From Synechococcus sp. Nb3U1 (GTDB lineage: Bacteria > Cyanobacteriota > Cyanobacteriia > Thermostichales > Thermostichaceae): a DNA stretch of 64,000 nucleotides. Where the stretch lies: the NCBI RefSeq assembly GCF_021533835.1, contig NZ_JAKFYQ010000001.1, positions 1,990,427-2,054,426 of the forward strand, given 5' to 3'. The position numbers were made by a program, and so were the translations under genes. The notes beneath the pieces were generated by a model that saw nothing but the letters and a program-made list of their open reading frames with translations, was not told the DNA's origin and ran no database searches. The number at the start of each line of letters is the position of its first letter. Position 1 is the first letter of the stretch. Of this stretch, positions 1 through 9,735 are shown piece after piece.

Positions 1-408
1 CCCGAGATCGAGCAAGCCTGTTCTGATTTGGCCCACACCCCGATCACGGTGCAATTTACCCCCCATTTGGTGCCAATGGTGCGAGGCATTCATGTCACCC
101 TGTATGCCACCCTGCGGGATCCCGGCCTGGTGGGGGAAGACCTGCTCACCATCTACAACGCCTTTTATCGCCAATCGGCTTGGGTGAGGGTTCTACCCCG
201 GGGCGTTTACCCGCAAACCAAATGGGTCTCGGGGACGAACAGCTGCATGATCGGGGTGGAGGTGGATAGCCGCACCAACCGTGTCATCGTCCTTTCAGTG
301 ATCGACAACCTAATGAAGGGCCAAGCGGGACAGGCGGTGCAGTGCCTAAATGTGATGATGGGTTGGCCAGAAACTCTGGGCTTGCCCCGGCTGGCCTTTT
401 ACCCCTAG
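1..408 (+). CDS. argC: N-acetyl-gamma-glutamyl-phosphate reductase, C-terminal part
   Basis: This is the 3' end of ArgC, the NADPH-dependent reductase that makes N-acetylglutamate semialdehyde, the third step of arginine synthesis in the cytoplasm. The reading frame is open from base 1, so the N-terminal NAD(P)-binding half lies outside the window. Visible C-terminal hallmarks are the HLVPMVRGI stretch, [14 protein letters not shown], and the closing [16 protein letters not shown] block, which is highly characteristic of ArgC. The stop is TAG at 406-408. The next gene on the same strand begins only a few bases later. Identity is secure from these blocks; the catalytic cysteine is in the missing part. 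Confidence 0.96.
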   Translation, partial: PEIEQACSDLAHTPITVQFTPHLVPMVRGIHVTLYATLRDPGLVGEDLLTIYNAFYRQSAWVRVLPRGVYPQTKWVSGTNSCMIGVEVDSRTNRVIVLSVIDNLMKGQAGQAVQCLNVMMGWPETLGLPRLAFYP

Positions 409-446
409 CTATAATGCCGATAGCCCCTCTGAGGCCGATTTTGCCC

Positions 447-1904
447 ATGTCTAAGCCCCTGGATCCCCAGTCTGACTCTTCTTCATCTTCATCCACTGCA
501 ACTGCTGCCGACCCGGCTGCGTCGGAATCCGCTAATGGATCGGCCACATCCCCTGCTGCGGGCCTGAACTGGGAGGAGTTGTTGCGGCAACTGGAGGCAA
601 GCTGGCAGGAACTCCCACAACGCTCCGAAGAAACAGTGCAACAAACCCTAGCTCGGTTGCAACTGGAGTGGGGCGGGTTGTGTCGAGAAGCGCGGGATCG
701 CTTACAAAAAGCTTTGGAAGCCGCCGAAGCCACAGGATCCCTGCAGCCCATTCCGGCGGAGATCCGGGCTTTGTTGCCGCTACTGAACCCCAGCCAATGG
801 GAAGTGGTGATCGCCTCCTTGGCGCGTGCTTCCGACCGGGCGTTGGTGGCCAGCCTGCTATTCCACTGGGGGCAAGAGCAACCACATCCAGAGACCCCAA
901 CAGACGGGATCCCGTCTGTCTTATCCCCTGATCAGTGCTCCTCTTTGGAGACTATGAGCGCCCGCGCCTATGGCAACAGCCGCATGCCCCTGGTGATGGA
1001 CAAGTCGGGTCAGATCCAAGTGAAAGCCTCAGCTGCCCTGTTGGCCACCCTGATCGCCATCGAGATCGGCAGCGTGGGTTCGGCAGGTGCCTTGTCTTTG
1101 CTGGGCACACCGGAGCTGCGCAAACTCTTGAGTGCCGATGGCAAATTGCGGCAGACGGGCCTGAAACAGGGGCGCACCGCTCTCACAGAAGAGGAATGGC
1201 AAACCCTGCGTCGTTGGTTGGATCCCAAGGGATCCCCCCCTAGCAACGACTGGTATCTCAACCTCACCCAACTGGGGATCCAAACCACCCAAGTGGGGGA
1301 TTATGTGGCGCGGCGACTACGGGAATTTTTCCAGAGCGAGTGGATTAAGCTCCTCATTCCCCCGCTGTATCACCTGGTGATCGACGCGATGCGGCTGTTG
1401 ACGGGGGAAGTGTTTCTCAGCGTTGGCACCACCCTGGAGTCCGCCTTAGAATCCGCCGAAGCAGGACGTCGGCTGGAGTTGGTGTTACAAGCCTTGCCCC
1501 AAGCGCGGAATATCCCTACCCCAGAACGGATCCAGGCGGCCATTCCCGCTGTCACCGAAGCTGCCGAGAAAACCCTGAAGCCCCTGTTGGCACGGCAGTT
1601 GATGGCGGTGGCCGATACCTTCGATCCACCCATCCGTAACGAAGGCTTGAACGAATTGGGGCGGCAACTAAACCTTTGGAACCCCTTTCAGTTTTTGCTC
1701 ACCTGGAGCAGTGCCGGTTGGTTGGAGGCGCTTCTGGATCAGATCCAGCAACTGCAAACCACCTACCCAGAAATGCCCCTATGGGAGAGCTATGGCCAGG
1801 GCATTGAAGCGGCAGCAGAAGCCTCACGGGTCATGGATCAGGCAGAAGCCCTGCGCCTGACGGCTAAGAGTCTGGATCCGAAGTTGGAGCAGCCGGACGA
1901 TTAA
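447..1904 (+). CDS. hypothetical protein with Ser-rich N-terminus
   Basis: I do not recognise this protein of about 485 residues. It starts with a low-complexity Ser/Ala/Thr-rich segment (residues 9-35), followed by helical sequence rich in Leu, Glu and Gln, and one hydrophobic stretch (ASAALLATLIAIEIGSVGSAG) that could be a membrane-associated or buried helix. The rest looks helical and soluble, with no recognisable catalytic motif. I chose ATG 447. An in-frame ATG at 414 would add eleven residues and sits six bases after the argC stop, so coupling to argC is possible with that start. It is probably a cyanobacterial conserved protein of unknown role, judged only by coding quality and co-orientation with argC. 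Confidence 0.75.
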   Translation: MSKPLDPQSDSSSSSSTATAADPAASESANGSATSPAAGLNWEELLRQLEASWQELPQRSEETVQQTLARLQLEWGGLCREARDRLQKALEAAEATGSLQPIPAEIRALLPLLNPSQWEVVIASLARASDRALVASLLFHWGQEQPHPETPTDGIPSVLSPDQCSSLETMSARAYGNSRMPLVMDKSGQIQVKASAALLATLIAIEIGSVGSAGALSLLGTPELRKLLSADGKLRQTGLKQGRTALTEEEWQTLRRWLDPKGSPPSNDWYLNLTQLGIQTTQVGDYVARRLREFFQSEWIKLLIPPLYHLVIDAMRLLTGEVFLSVGTTLESALESAEAGRRLELVLQALPQARNIPTPERIQAAIPAVTEAAEKTLKPLLARQLMAVADTFDPPIRNEGLNELGRQLNLWNPFQFLLTWSSAGWLEALLDQIQQLQTTYPEMPLWESYGQGIEAAAEASRVMDQAEALRLTAKSLDPKLEQPDD

Positions 1905-1957
1905 ACCCCTCTGGTATGCTGTTGAGGTTCACCGGAGCCTACCGCTTGTGAGCCGTT

Positions 1958-2716
1958 ATGATCACCGTTCGCACCGCTGCCGATCTGCTGGAGCACTATG
2001 CCGCCTGGGAACGAGACTTTATCGGCATTTGCCTGCACGGCGCCAGCTTGCCAGCCGCCTACTTGCGAGAGATCAACCTCAAGGGATCCCATCTGCCGGG
2101 GATTGATCTGCAGGGGGCCATGCTGTGTGGATCCCATCTGGAGGGGGTTCATCTGCACGGGGGTAACCTCAGCCAAGCCAACCTAGAGAGCTGTAGCCTC
2201 CAGGATAGCCATCTGGAGGAGGTCGATCTGAGTGAGGCCAATTTGCGCGGCTCCAACCTGCACCGAGCCAATTTGCAGGGATCCCGTCTGGAGGGGGCGG
2301 ACTTGCGCATCACCATTTTGCGACGGGCTAACCTGCAGCAGGCACACCTACAAAGAGCTCAACTGACAGAGGCCGACCTGAATCTAGCGAATTTGCGCGG
2401 GGCCAATTTGTTTCAAGCCAACTTGAATGAAGCCAGCCTCGAACAAGCGGATCTGAGCGCCTGTACCCTCTGGCAGACCAACCTGAGGGGGGCGAATTTA
2501 CGTGGGGCTCTCCTACGCCTAGCCAACGGTCAAACGGCCAATCTCCAAGGTGTCAATTTGAGCCAGGCGGTGCTGATCGGAGCCAATTTGCGGGGGGCCG
2601 ATCTGCGAGGGGCACAGTTGACAGGAGCAGCCTTTGGCGGTGCCTATTTCGACAGCCTTACCCAATTTGATGCCGACTTTGATCCCATCGCTCAGGGTAT
2701 GCGGCGGCTATACTGA
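1958..2716 (+). CDS. pentapeptide repeat protein
   Basis: The 252-residue protein begins with about 25 non-repeat residues (MITVRTAADLLEHYAAWERDF) and then consists almost wholly of A(D/N)LXX pentapeptides, such as ANLRG, ADLRG, ANLQG and ANLSQ, to about residue 230. This pattern folds as a right-handed quadrilateral beta helix. The short tail FDSLTQFDADFDPIAQGMRRLY is typical of the cap of cyanobacterial members. There is no signal peptide, so it is probably cytoplasmic. Pentapeptide proteins are abundant in cyanobacteria and mostly of unknown function; a few elsewhere mimic DNA and inhibit gyrase, but nothing here shows that role. It stands alone between a hypothetical gene and convergent pdxA. 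Confidence 0.9.
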   Translation: MITVRTAADLLEHYAAWERDFIGICLHGASLPAAYLREINLKGSHLPGIDLQGAMLCGSHLEGVHLHGGNLSQANLESCSLQDSHLEEVDLSEANLRGSNLHRANLQGSRLEGADLRITILRRANLQQAHLQRAQLTEADLNLANLRGANLFQANLNEASLEQADLSACTLWQTNLRGANLRGALLRLANGQTANLQGVNLSQAVLIGANLRGADLRGAQLTGAAFGGAYFDSLTQFDADFDPIAQGMRRLY

Positions 2717-2754
2717 CCCAGCCTGAGCTATTTCTGTTCCTATTCACTAGAGAT

Positions 2755-3834
2755 TCAAGAGAGCACCCTGTCAATGGGGAACCGTTCTGCTGCCAATAAA
2801 ATTGCTTGCTTGAGGCTATCGGCACGGGCGACCCCTTTCCCAGCAATATCAAAAGCTGTGCCATGGTCGGGGGAGGTGCGAATAAAAGGCAGGCCAATTG
2901 TCATATTCACCGCCCGATCAAAAGCCAGCATCTTGACGGGGATCAACCCTTGGTCATGATAAAGGGCCACATAAGCATCAGCGACAGCGGCGGAGCCCAG
3001 ACTGTGCCAGGCTTGGGCGGGAGATAGCCACATCGTGTCCGGTGGGAGCGGCCCCCAGGTGCGTGCCTTGGAGTAGGTTTGGAGCAAATGGGTCAGCCAT
3101 CGCTGCTCTTCATCTCCCAGTTGACCTTGTTCGCCCGCGTGCGGATTCAGTCCAGCTACTGCGATCACCGGATCAGAAATTCCAAAGGTCTGTTGCAGGG
3201 ATCCCACTAGCAAGTCCAATTTGGCCCGCAGCAGATCTGGGGTGAGCCTATCTGGAACTTTGCGCAGGGGAATGTGGGTGGTTGCCAACAGGACCCGCAG
3301 CTGCCAGTGGCTGAAGGGGGAACGGGCCACGAATAACATGCCGTAGCGTTCAGAGTGGCTGAATTGCGCCAAAACTTCGGTTTGACCGGGGAAACGGTAG
3401 CCCGCTTGATGCCAGAGGTATTTGGCAATAGGAGCGGTGACAATCGCTTGAAACTGTCCCAGCAGAGTTTGTTCAATCGCCGTTTTGAGATAAATAAAAC
3501 TGGCAGCACCACTGTCAGGATTGCCCTGGCCAAGATCAGAGGGATGAAGCCGAAAATCCGTATCACATTCCCAAATCGAAAGATGGGCCGGATCGGCTAG
3601 GGGCGTGTGGGTTCTCTCCTTCAAGGCTTGGTAGGTGGCTTCTAACACCTGTCGGTTGCCCACCACCGTCATTTGTCCACAGGCTTGCACTTCAGATTCC
3701 GCAAGCGCCTTGAGAATAATTTCCGGGCCAATGCCGAGTGGATCCCCAAGGGTCAGGGCCAGTTTGGGGGGTGGAGAAGCAGGTAACATCATTTGGGTTG
3801 CGACTCTGGCAGGCTGGCAGAAGGGGCTCCTCAA
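2755..3834 (-). CDS. pdxA: 4-hydroxythreonine-4-phosphate dehydrogenase
   Basis: PdxA oxidises 4-phosphohydroxy-threonine to the amino-ketone that PdxJ condenses into pyridoxine 5'-phosphate (vitamin B6, DXP-dependent route). Diagnostic stretches are [15 protein letters not shown] near the N-terminus, IVTAPIAK in the middle, [24 protein letters not shown] and [14 protein letters not shown] near the C-terminus, which carry the metal-binding His and Asp residues. The length of about 350 residues is normal. The listed start overlaps the upstream membrane-protein gene by ATGA, suggesting translational coupling. An internal ATG at MMLPASPPP, giving a start about 15 residues shorter, is also plausible because conserved sequence only begins after it. 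Confidence 0.95.
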   Translation of the reverse strand: MRSPFCQPARVATQMMLPASPPPKLALTLGDPLGIGPEIILKALAESEVQACGQMTVVGNRQVLEATYQALKERTHTPLADPAHLSIWECDTDFRLHPSDLGQGNPDSGAASFIYLKTAIEQTLLGQFQAIVTAPIAKYLWHQAGYRFPGQTEVLAQFSHSERYGMLFVARSPFSHWQLRVLLATTHIPLRKVPDRLTPDLLRAKLDLLVGSLQQTFGISDPVIAVAGLNPHAGEQGQLGDEEQRWLTHLLQTYSKARTWGPLPPDTMWLSPAQAWHSLGSAAVADAYVALYHDQGLIPVKMLAFDRAVNMTIGLPFIRTSPDHGTAFDIAGKGVARADSLKQAILLAAERFPIDRVLS

Positions 3835-4619
3835 GGGTTGCGATGTAAGGAGGGATCCCCGGGGGCTTCGGAGCGGCTAAATTCATTCAGATCATTGAGG
3901 CGACGCAGGATCCCCCATCCTTGTAGGGCTTCCAGTAGGGCTTCACGCACAATGGCCACCGTCTCTTGATCAAGGGCCAAACGCAGATAGTCCACTGCCA
4001 AACGGGTTTGGTCAGCATCCAACTGGGGCATCAAACTTTGCAAACGACGAACGCCCACCAGCCGCTTAAACGAATCAGGGGAAGCAATATCGCTCAGATC
4101 CCGCTCCAATTGAGACCGTTGCCTCTCCTGTCGGCGATTTAACCACTCCCAAAGCAGCACCGCCAACAACCCCAAAGTAGCCAGTCCCTGCAAAATCGCG
4201 CCCGTAGCCAGCCAGCGTTGATTGGCTTCTGCCCAGATAGAAACGAGGGTATAGGTGCCAAGGGTAGCAGCTGCTCCAGAACCAATCGCCACCAACAGGG
4301 AGCGATCTCCTCGACGAAACCAAGCCTGAAGTTCTTGCCAGCGTCGGATCAGTTCCCGACCCCGCAAAGCATAGAGGCCCAACATCACCAACGAGCCGAC
4401 TAGCAGAGAAAGACCCAGCCGCCAATTCCAAACCGCCAATCCGACCAAGGCCAACCCCGAGAGAGCCAAAACACCCCAATGACCACGCGGGCCGCGCAAA
4501 GTCGAGACCAGCAGCAGCGCCACCTGGGATCCCATCTGAGCTGCACCTCGGTGGATCCGCCGCATGTAGTCTTGCCAGGATCCCTGACCGGAGGAAGGGG
4601 AACGCGAATGATCGTTCAC
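3831..4619 (-). CDS. conserved membrane protein, function unknown
   Basis: The 262-residue protein has a polar N-terminus and then four hydrophobic segments in the first 160 residues: [34 protein letters not shown], a pair around [22 protein letters not shown], and [20 protein letters not shown]. The remainder is a soluble domain of about 100 residues ([20 protein letters not shown] onward) with short helix repeats resembling HEAT-like packing. No catalytic motif is visible. Its stop overlaps the start of pdxA by four bases, so the two are probably co-transcribed. I do not assign a function; this arrangement recalls cyanobacterial conserved proteins annotated only as hypothetical. Confidence 0.82.
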   Translation of the reverse strand: MNDHSRSPSSGQGSWQDYMRRIHRGAAQMGSQVALLLVSTLRGPRGHWGVLALSGLALVGLAVWNWRLGLSLLVGSLVMLGLYALRGRELIRRWQELQAWFRRGDRSLLVAIGSGAAATLGTYTLVSIWAEANQRWLATGAILQGLATLGLLAVLLWEWLNRRQERQRSQLERDLSDIASPDSFKRLVGVRRLQSLMPQLDADQTRLAVDYLRLALDQETVAIVREALLEALQGWGILRRLNDLNEFSRSEAPGDPSLHRNP

Positions 4620-4744
4620 AGATGGCGACTCCCAGAACTCTATCCTGTTCAGCTATTGGATCCTAGCTTGACCGCAGAAAAAGGGATAGAAGCCCCGTCC
4701 TACCCCTACGCGGAAGCAAGCTAGAAGCTAGAGCTCGTCAACAA

Positions 4745-5866
4745 TTAGGCTGCGGTGATGGCCTCTACAGCAGCTCGCACCTGCTCCAGGTTGACCTGAT
4801 CCGTCAGTTCCGCCTGGCCAATTTGGCGGGGCAAAATGAAACGAATCCGCCCCTGCTTGACTTTTTTATCCGCCTGCATCGCCTGCAACACTGCTTCCCA
4901 AGGGATCCCGGTCGGCCACTGGCTGGGCAAACCGGCTTTTTTAATCAGTTGTCGTTGCCGCTGGGCCTCTCCGGCACTCCACCACCCCAAGCGTTGGGCA
5001 ATTTCTCCGGCTGCTACCATGCCCACGGCGACGGCTTCCCCATGCAGATAACGGCGATAGTGGGTAACACTTTCGAGGGCATGGCCAAGGGTATGGCCGT
5101 AGTTGAGAATGGCCCGCAATCCCCCTTCTTTTTCATCTTGTTGAACCACCAGCGCTTTACACTCGGCAGAGCGCACCAACAGGTGATGCAGATCGGCGGG
5201 GGCAAAGTCGGCATAACGGCTCAGTTTGGGCCGATCTTCCAGAAACTCAAACACATCGGGGGCCTGGATAACGCCGTATTTGATTACCTCTGCCAAGGCA
5301 GAGGAGAACTCCCGAGCGGGTAGAGTTTTCAGCACCGTTGGGTCGATCCACACCAGACGGGGTTGATGAAAGGCCCCGATCAAATTCTTCCCCTGCGGGT
5401 GGTTGACTCCGGTTTTGCCGCCAATGGAAGCATCCACCATCGCCAGTAACGATGTGGGTACCTGCACGAACGGGATCCCGCGCAGCCAGGTTGCTGCCGC
5501 AAAGCCCGCCATATCCCCGATCACCCCACCCCCCAAGGCGATGAGGCTGGAGGAGCGCTCTAGGCCAAAGGCCAGGGCGGCATCGTGAATTTTGGCGATT
5601 GAGCGCGGTGTTTTGAAGCGTTCTCCGGCGGGGAGCAAACACAGCCGTGCCTCAAAGCCCGCTTCCTGTAGCCCCTGCATTAGCCCTGCCGCAAAGTGCT
5701 TGGCGATCACCGGATGGCTCACCACCATGGCCTTGCCGGAAAGCCCGCGCGCCTGCATCTGGGATCCCAACTGGATCAGGCTATGGCCGCTGGGGCCTTC
5801 GGGGGCATGGATGAGAATGTCGTATTGGCTGCTGGGCAGCTTGACGGGAATTAGACGGGGAGCCAT
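4745..5866 (-). CDS. aroB: 3-dehydroquinate synthase
   Basis: AroB converts DAHP into 3-dehydroquinate, step two of the shikimate pathway, using bound NAD and a divalent metal. The NAD-binding block ALGGGVIGDMAGFAAATWLRG and the following QVPTSLLAMVDASIGGKTGV are unmistakable. Metal ligands are expected in AEVIKYG, NYGHTLGHALE and LHGEAVAVGM, all present. At 373 residues it is full length. The gene stands alone on the minus strand, with a 125-bp gap to the upstream membrane-protein gene and a 77-bp gap to the TIR-TPR gene, so it probably has its own promoter. Confidence 0.97.
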   Translation of the reverse strand: MAPRLIPVKLPSSQYDILIHAPEGPSGHSLIQLGSQMQARGLSGKAMVVSHPVIAKHFAAGLMQGLQEAGFEARLCLLPAGERFKTPRSIAKIHDAALAFGLERSSSLIALGGGVIGDMAGFAAATWLRGIPFVQVPTSLLAMVDASIGGKTGVNHPQGKNLIGAFHQPRLVWIDPTVLKTLPAREFSSALAEVIKYGVIQAPDVFEFLEDRPKLSRYADFAPADLHHLLVRSAECKALVVQQDEKEGGLRAILNYGHTLGHALESVTHYRRYLHGEAVAVGMVAAGEIAQRLGWWSAGEAQRQRQLIKKAGLPSQWPTGIPWEAVLQAMQADKKVKQGRIRFILPRQIGQAELTDQVNLEQVRAAVEAITAA

Positions 5867-5943
5867 CGCGGTGCTGTGGAAAGGGTGGGATCCAGTGTGG
5901 CATGTTCTTCTGACCGAATCCCTGGATGAGCCTGATGAGCCAT

Positions 5944-8043
5944 TTATGAGCTACGGTCCAGCGGCTGGGGTTCTGGCTCCGGATTGAGGCTGTCCAACTC
6001 TGGCAACGCCGTTTGCGCCAGCGGGACGGAGTCCTTGTGGCCCAATGCCTCCAGGGCTGTTTTGGCCGGCTGAAACTGGGGATCCAGTTCCAGGCAGCGT
6101 TGCCAACTGGCTTGGGCCGGTGCTATCTGCCCCATTTTCTGTTGAACGGATCCCAGGGTATGCCAAAAGCCAGGGCGACTTGGCTCCAGTTGGATGGCTT
6201 GTTCGGCATCCGCTAGGGCGGCCTCCAGTTTCCCTAGCTTCAGAGCTTCCCAGGCGCGGTTGTTCAGGGCCACGGCATCTTCGGGGGTGAGCTGCAAAAC
6301 CCGCGAGTAAGCCTGCACCGCTTTTTCCGGATCCCCCAGATCGCTGTAGCTCAGTCCCAGGGCAAACCAGCCGAGGGGATCCCGGTCGTTGAGGCGGATC
6401 ATCTGCTGGCAGGCACTGCGAGCTTGTTCCAACCGCCCCAGGCGGCGCAAACTGGTCACTTGGCCAAACCAGCAGGCAAAGCTACGGGAACGTTGCTGCA
6501 ACAGACGCTCAAAATGATCCAGGCTGGCCTCGTATTGGCCCAAGTCCTGTCGGGCCAGAGCTAGAGCATAGCGGGCTGGAAAATGTTCGGGATCAATCTT
6601 CAGTGCCTCCTCGAAGTGGATGCAGGCTTCCTTCAGGTAGCCCAATTGCTGAAAGGCCATGCCACGGGCATACCAACTTTTCAGGTTGTCGGCATCGTAG
6701 CGCAGAGCTCGTTCTAGGGCATCGCTGGCCAACCGATATTGCCCCAGCCGCAGCAAGGCAACTCCTAGATTGTGCAGGGTGATTGGATCCCGTCGCCGCA
6801 GCCGCAAAGAGCGCTTGTAGCACTCGATGGCCGAGCGCAGCCGGTTGCACCGCAGCAGAGCATTGCCTTGAAAACGCCAAACCCGCGCACTTTTGGGGTT
6901 GATCTTCAAAACCCGAGCAAAACTGGCCGCCGCCGAACTGGGCCGACGCAAGCGGCGCAGCACGATCCCACGGGCCAACCAAGTGCGCGGCTGTTTCGGG
7001 CTGTAGCGCAGGGCCTTGTTGAGGCTATTCAGGGCTAGCTTCGGTCGCTTTAGTTGCAGCAGCCGAATGCCACGGTTGTGCCAGGCCAGCGCATCTTCCG
7101 GGTTGCTCTCCAGCACCTTGTCGTAGTTGACGACCGCTGACTTATATTGCCCTAAGCGCCCCAAAATCAAGGCCAGACTCAGGCGGGTCACCTCGTCGTA
7201 AGGGTTGATGGTCAGGGATCCGTTGTAGCTGTCCACCGCCTCCCGGTAGCGGGCCAACCGCACCAGCACATCCCCCCGCCGGCTCCAGGCCAAGGCGAAG
7301 TTGGGATCCATATTCAGGGCACGGTCGTAGGCGGCCAAAGCCTCCGTCAGGTTACCCCGTTTGCGCCAGTCTTCCCCCCGCTCAAATTGGATATCGGCGC
7401 TATTCCACTGAAATAAGCGCTGAATAAATTGCAGAATGGCGATCTGGCGGATCCCTTCTTCGGGGGTGACGGAGGGGGTTTCCCCGCTGGCAATGCGGAC
7501 AATCGCCGCTTGGATGGCCCGCAAAAAGCCCTGAAAGCCCCGCACCTCCTCATCTTCCACCGGCTCGGAGCGGCGATATTGCAGCCGGAACCGTTGCAGA
7601 TCCCCCGGCGGGGTAAAGCTGGGATCCAAAAAATGCATCAACTGCAGGGCGCGGTACTCGAACAGCACTGCATCCTCTTCTGAGCCGGTAAAGTCGAACA
7701 GTTCTGATTGTTCGATCGGTCGGGGCAAATCCACCGGCGTGTGGAGCAGAGCCAGCAACCGCTGATTTTGCCGGGCTGGGGCATGGGGAAAGCCACTGTA
7801 GAGCTCATCTTTCGGCCAGGGATCCCCGACAAATTCGGGCGAGACCACCAGCGCGATCCAGCGGCACTGTTCGATCGCCAGTTGCAGCTCCAGCCTGCGG
7901 TCATCCCCCGGCTGCAACATCCACTGGTCAAACCAAACTTTGAAGCCCTCTCGATCCAGCCGCTCCGCCAGTTGCCGCGCCCAACGAGCTTGAGCCCGGT
8001 GGTAGCGCAAAAAGAGATCGAATTTGTAATGTTCTGGAGACAT
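5944..8043 (-). CDS. TIR domain protein with about 13 TPR repeats
   Basis: Residues 5-140 form a TIR domain: FDLFLRYHR is box 1, KVWFDQWMLQPGD follows, then ALVVSPEFVGDPWPKDEL. In that last block W76 and E80 make the WxxxE pattern whose glutamate is catalytic in NAD-cleaving TIR enzymes. After a linker, residues about 216-658 contain roughly thirteen 34-residue tetratricopeptide repeats of the form LGxxLxxLGxYxxAxxxYxxALxxxP. The tail is Pro/Glu-rich. No signal peptide or membrane segment is seen, so it should be cytoplasmic. TIR fused to TPR suggests a TPR sensing or scaffolding module controlling an NADase or a TIR assembly; this is inference from domain families. The gene is monocistronic, with no recognisable defence genes beside it. 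Confidence 0.9.
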   Translation of the reverse strand: MSPEHYKFDLFLRYHRAQARWARQLAERLDREGFKVWFDQWMLQPGDDRRLELQLAIEQCRWIALVVSPEFVGDPWPKDELYSGFPHAPARQNQRLLALLHTPVDLPRPIEQSELFDFTGSEEDAVLFEYRALQLMHFLDPSFTPPGDLQRFRLQYRRSEPVEDEEVRGFQGFLRAIQAAIVRIASGETPSVTPEEGIRQIAILQFIQRLFQWNSADIQFERGEDWRKRGNLTEALAAYDRALNMDPNFALAWSRRGDVLVRLARYREAVDSYNGSLTINPYDEVTRLSLALILGRLGQYKSAVVNYDKVLESNPEDALAWHNRGIRLLQLKRPKLALNSLNKALRYSPKQPRTWLARGIVLRRLRRPSSAAASFARVLKINPKSARVWRFQGNALLRCNRLRSAIECYKRSLRLRRRDPITLHNLGVALLRLGQYRLASDALERALRYDADNLKSWYARGMAFQQLGYLKEACIHFEEALKIDPEHFPARYALALARQDLGQYEASLDHFERLLQQRSRSFACWFGQVTSLRRLGRLEQARSACQQMIRLNDRDPLGWFALGLSYSDLGDPEKAVQAYSRVLQLTPEDAVALNNRAWEALKLGKLEAALADAEQAIQLEPSRPGFWHTLGSVQQKMGQIAPAQASWQRCLELDPQFQPAKTALEALGHKDSVPLAQTALPELDSLNPEPEPQPLDRSS

Positions 8044-8154
8044 GAACGCCTGGTAGCCGCACTTCTACAGCTTATCTTTGCTATCCCCCGACTGGGTCTG
8101 GGGCAAGGGGCAAACCTTTCGCTGACCCTGACCGGCTCCCGATAGGCGATAGTT

Positions 8155-9735
8155 GTGGAAGGGTTGGAAAGGATGGGGCAAGTGGTAACCGGAGTTTTGG
8201 CGATTGCCGCTGCGATTGGCCTGGTAGTCCTCCTGTTGGAAGGGATCCGCTACCGTCGCTGGGGGGCGCTTCACCCTTGGGATCTGGGATTGGGGTTGGG
8301 CTTGGCGGCCCTGGTGGCGCTGGGGTTTTGGCTGGGACAATTGCCTGTGCCTGTCCCCATGGCTCTGTTGCTGGGGGGACTAGTAGGGGTAGGATTGCTG
8401 GGTTTAAGTGGCTGTGGACGGGCGGGGCAGGGGCTGGTGGTGCTGTTGCTCAGTTTGGCCACCGGGGCGAGTTTGCACGGGTTTGGGGCGGAAATGGGAG
8501 TGGCCGCGTTTGCCGCAGCAGGTCTGGGTCTGGGCCTGGTGGGGATCCCGCTGTTGGGGCGACTGTGCGGACGGGTATCTAGCCCGCTTGCGGAGACAGA
8601 AGGGATCCCGTTGCTGATGGCTCTGGGGCAAGGGTGGGTTGGTGTAGCGGCCTTTGCCTGGGGATCCCGGTTGATGGAGATGGGATCCCAGCAGGATTTA
8701 CCTTGGCAGGTGCTATTGCCGGTGGGGTTGGCGGCCTTGAGTTTAGTGGCGGGCACAGTGCCTCTGTTGACCACTCCCGAGGCGCAATCCACCTCCTCTG
8801 GGCTACTGTCGGCTTTGGGCCATGGGGTGGGTTGGCTGGTGGCCACCACCTTGGCACTCGTATTGGCTCGCAATGGGCTGTACCAGGATCCCTTTTTGGC
8901 CTTGTTATACGGGGTGGGGGGGCTGCTCTCCTGGGGTTTGTCGGGGTTACAGGCTCAACTTGCTCCCTTTTCTGGCCCTGTTGAAGCCGATTCACCGCAA
9001 TCGGGTCAATCCCGTGTTGAACGGGGCGTGCTGCTCTGGCGGGCTTGTTTGGGCCTGATGCTGGTGGGGGGAGGGGCGTTGTTGGCGCTGCGATTGGGGG
9101 GATCCTACGGGGCAGCTCTGCTGGGGTTGGGGTGTTTGGCTTTTCCCAGCCGTTGGGGGGCGCTGGCAGCGCTGTTTTTGGCGGCCCGGCCCTTGTTGCA
9201 AAACCTGTTGCACCAGTTCAATCTACAGACCGCCGGGATCGATCTCACCCAGCCCTATGTGTCAGCAGCGCTGTACTTGGGTATAGCGGGCATGGTGCTG
9301 GCGGCGCTCATTCATCGGCTGTACGGGCAGGACAACCCCCGCAGAACGGGGATTGGGTTGACGGTGGCTAGCCTGATGTTGCCGCTGGGGGTAGGGTACT
9401 TCATTCACGCACAACCACAGGCAGCCTTCTTATTGGGAGCCTTGATGATGGCTTTGGTGTGGGCGGCTTTGGAGCCGGTTTTTTGGAGTCAAGGATCCCG
9501 TCAGGGAACCGGGGAGGTAACTGTGGGCTTTTGGGGCGCACAAGGCTTGTGCCTGACGGTGATTGCCATTCTGGGTGCCAGTCTCAGCCACGATTGGACG
9601 GTGACCGGCTTTTATGCCACCCGCATCGAACGGGCCTTGGTGCTGGGGGGGATCAGCGGTATCCTGCTGCTATTCCTTTTGCTTTGGCAGGGTTGGAAAG
9701 TTTGGCAACAGGTGCGTTTGCGGCAACCGGGATGA
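8155..9735 (+). CDS. polytopic membrane protein, function unknown
   Basis: The 526-residue protein is almost entirely hydrophobic, with roughly fourteen predicted membrane-spanning helices, many rich in Gly, Ala and Leu (for example LGLGLAALVALGFWLGQL and LALVLARNGLYQDPFLALLYGVGG). I see no transporter signature that fixes a family. The start is uncertain: GTG 8155 gives MEGLERMGQ, while ATG 8173 gives MGQVVTGV, and neither has a well-spaced Shine-Dalgarno. The stop TGA overlaps the start ATG of the thioesterase gene (ATGA at 9732-9735), so the two are translationally coupled. The gene carries a dense cluster of GGGATCCC sites (four between 8540 and 8690). Confidence 0.82.
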   Translation: MEGLERMGQVVTGVLAIAAAIGLVVLLLEGIRYRRWGALHPWDLGLGLGLAALVALGFWLGQLPVPVPMALLLGGLVGVGLLGLSGCGRAGQGLVVLLLSLATGASLHGFGAEMGVAAFAAAGLGLGLVGIPLLGRLCGRVSSPLAETEGIPLLMALGQGWVGVAAFAWGSRLMEMGSQQDLPWQVLLPVGLAALSLVAGTVPLLTTPEAQSTSSGLLSALGHGVGWLVATTLALVLARNGLYQDPFLALLYGVGGLLSWGLSGLQAQLAPFSGPVEADSPQSGQSRVERGVLLWRACLGLMLVGGGALLALRLGGSYGAALLGLGCLAFPSRWGALAALFLAARPLLQNLLHQFNLQTAGIDLTQPYVSAALYLGIAGMVLAALIHRLYGQDNPRRTGIGLTVASLMLPLGVGYFIHAQPQAAFLLGALMMALVWAALEPVFWSQGSRQGTGEVTVGFWGAQGLCLTVIAILGASLSHDWTVTGFYATRIERALVLGGISGILLLFLLLWQGWKVWQQVRLRQPG

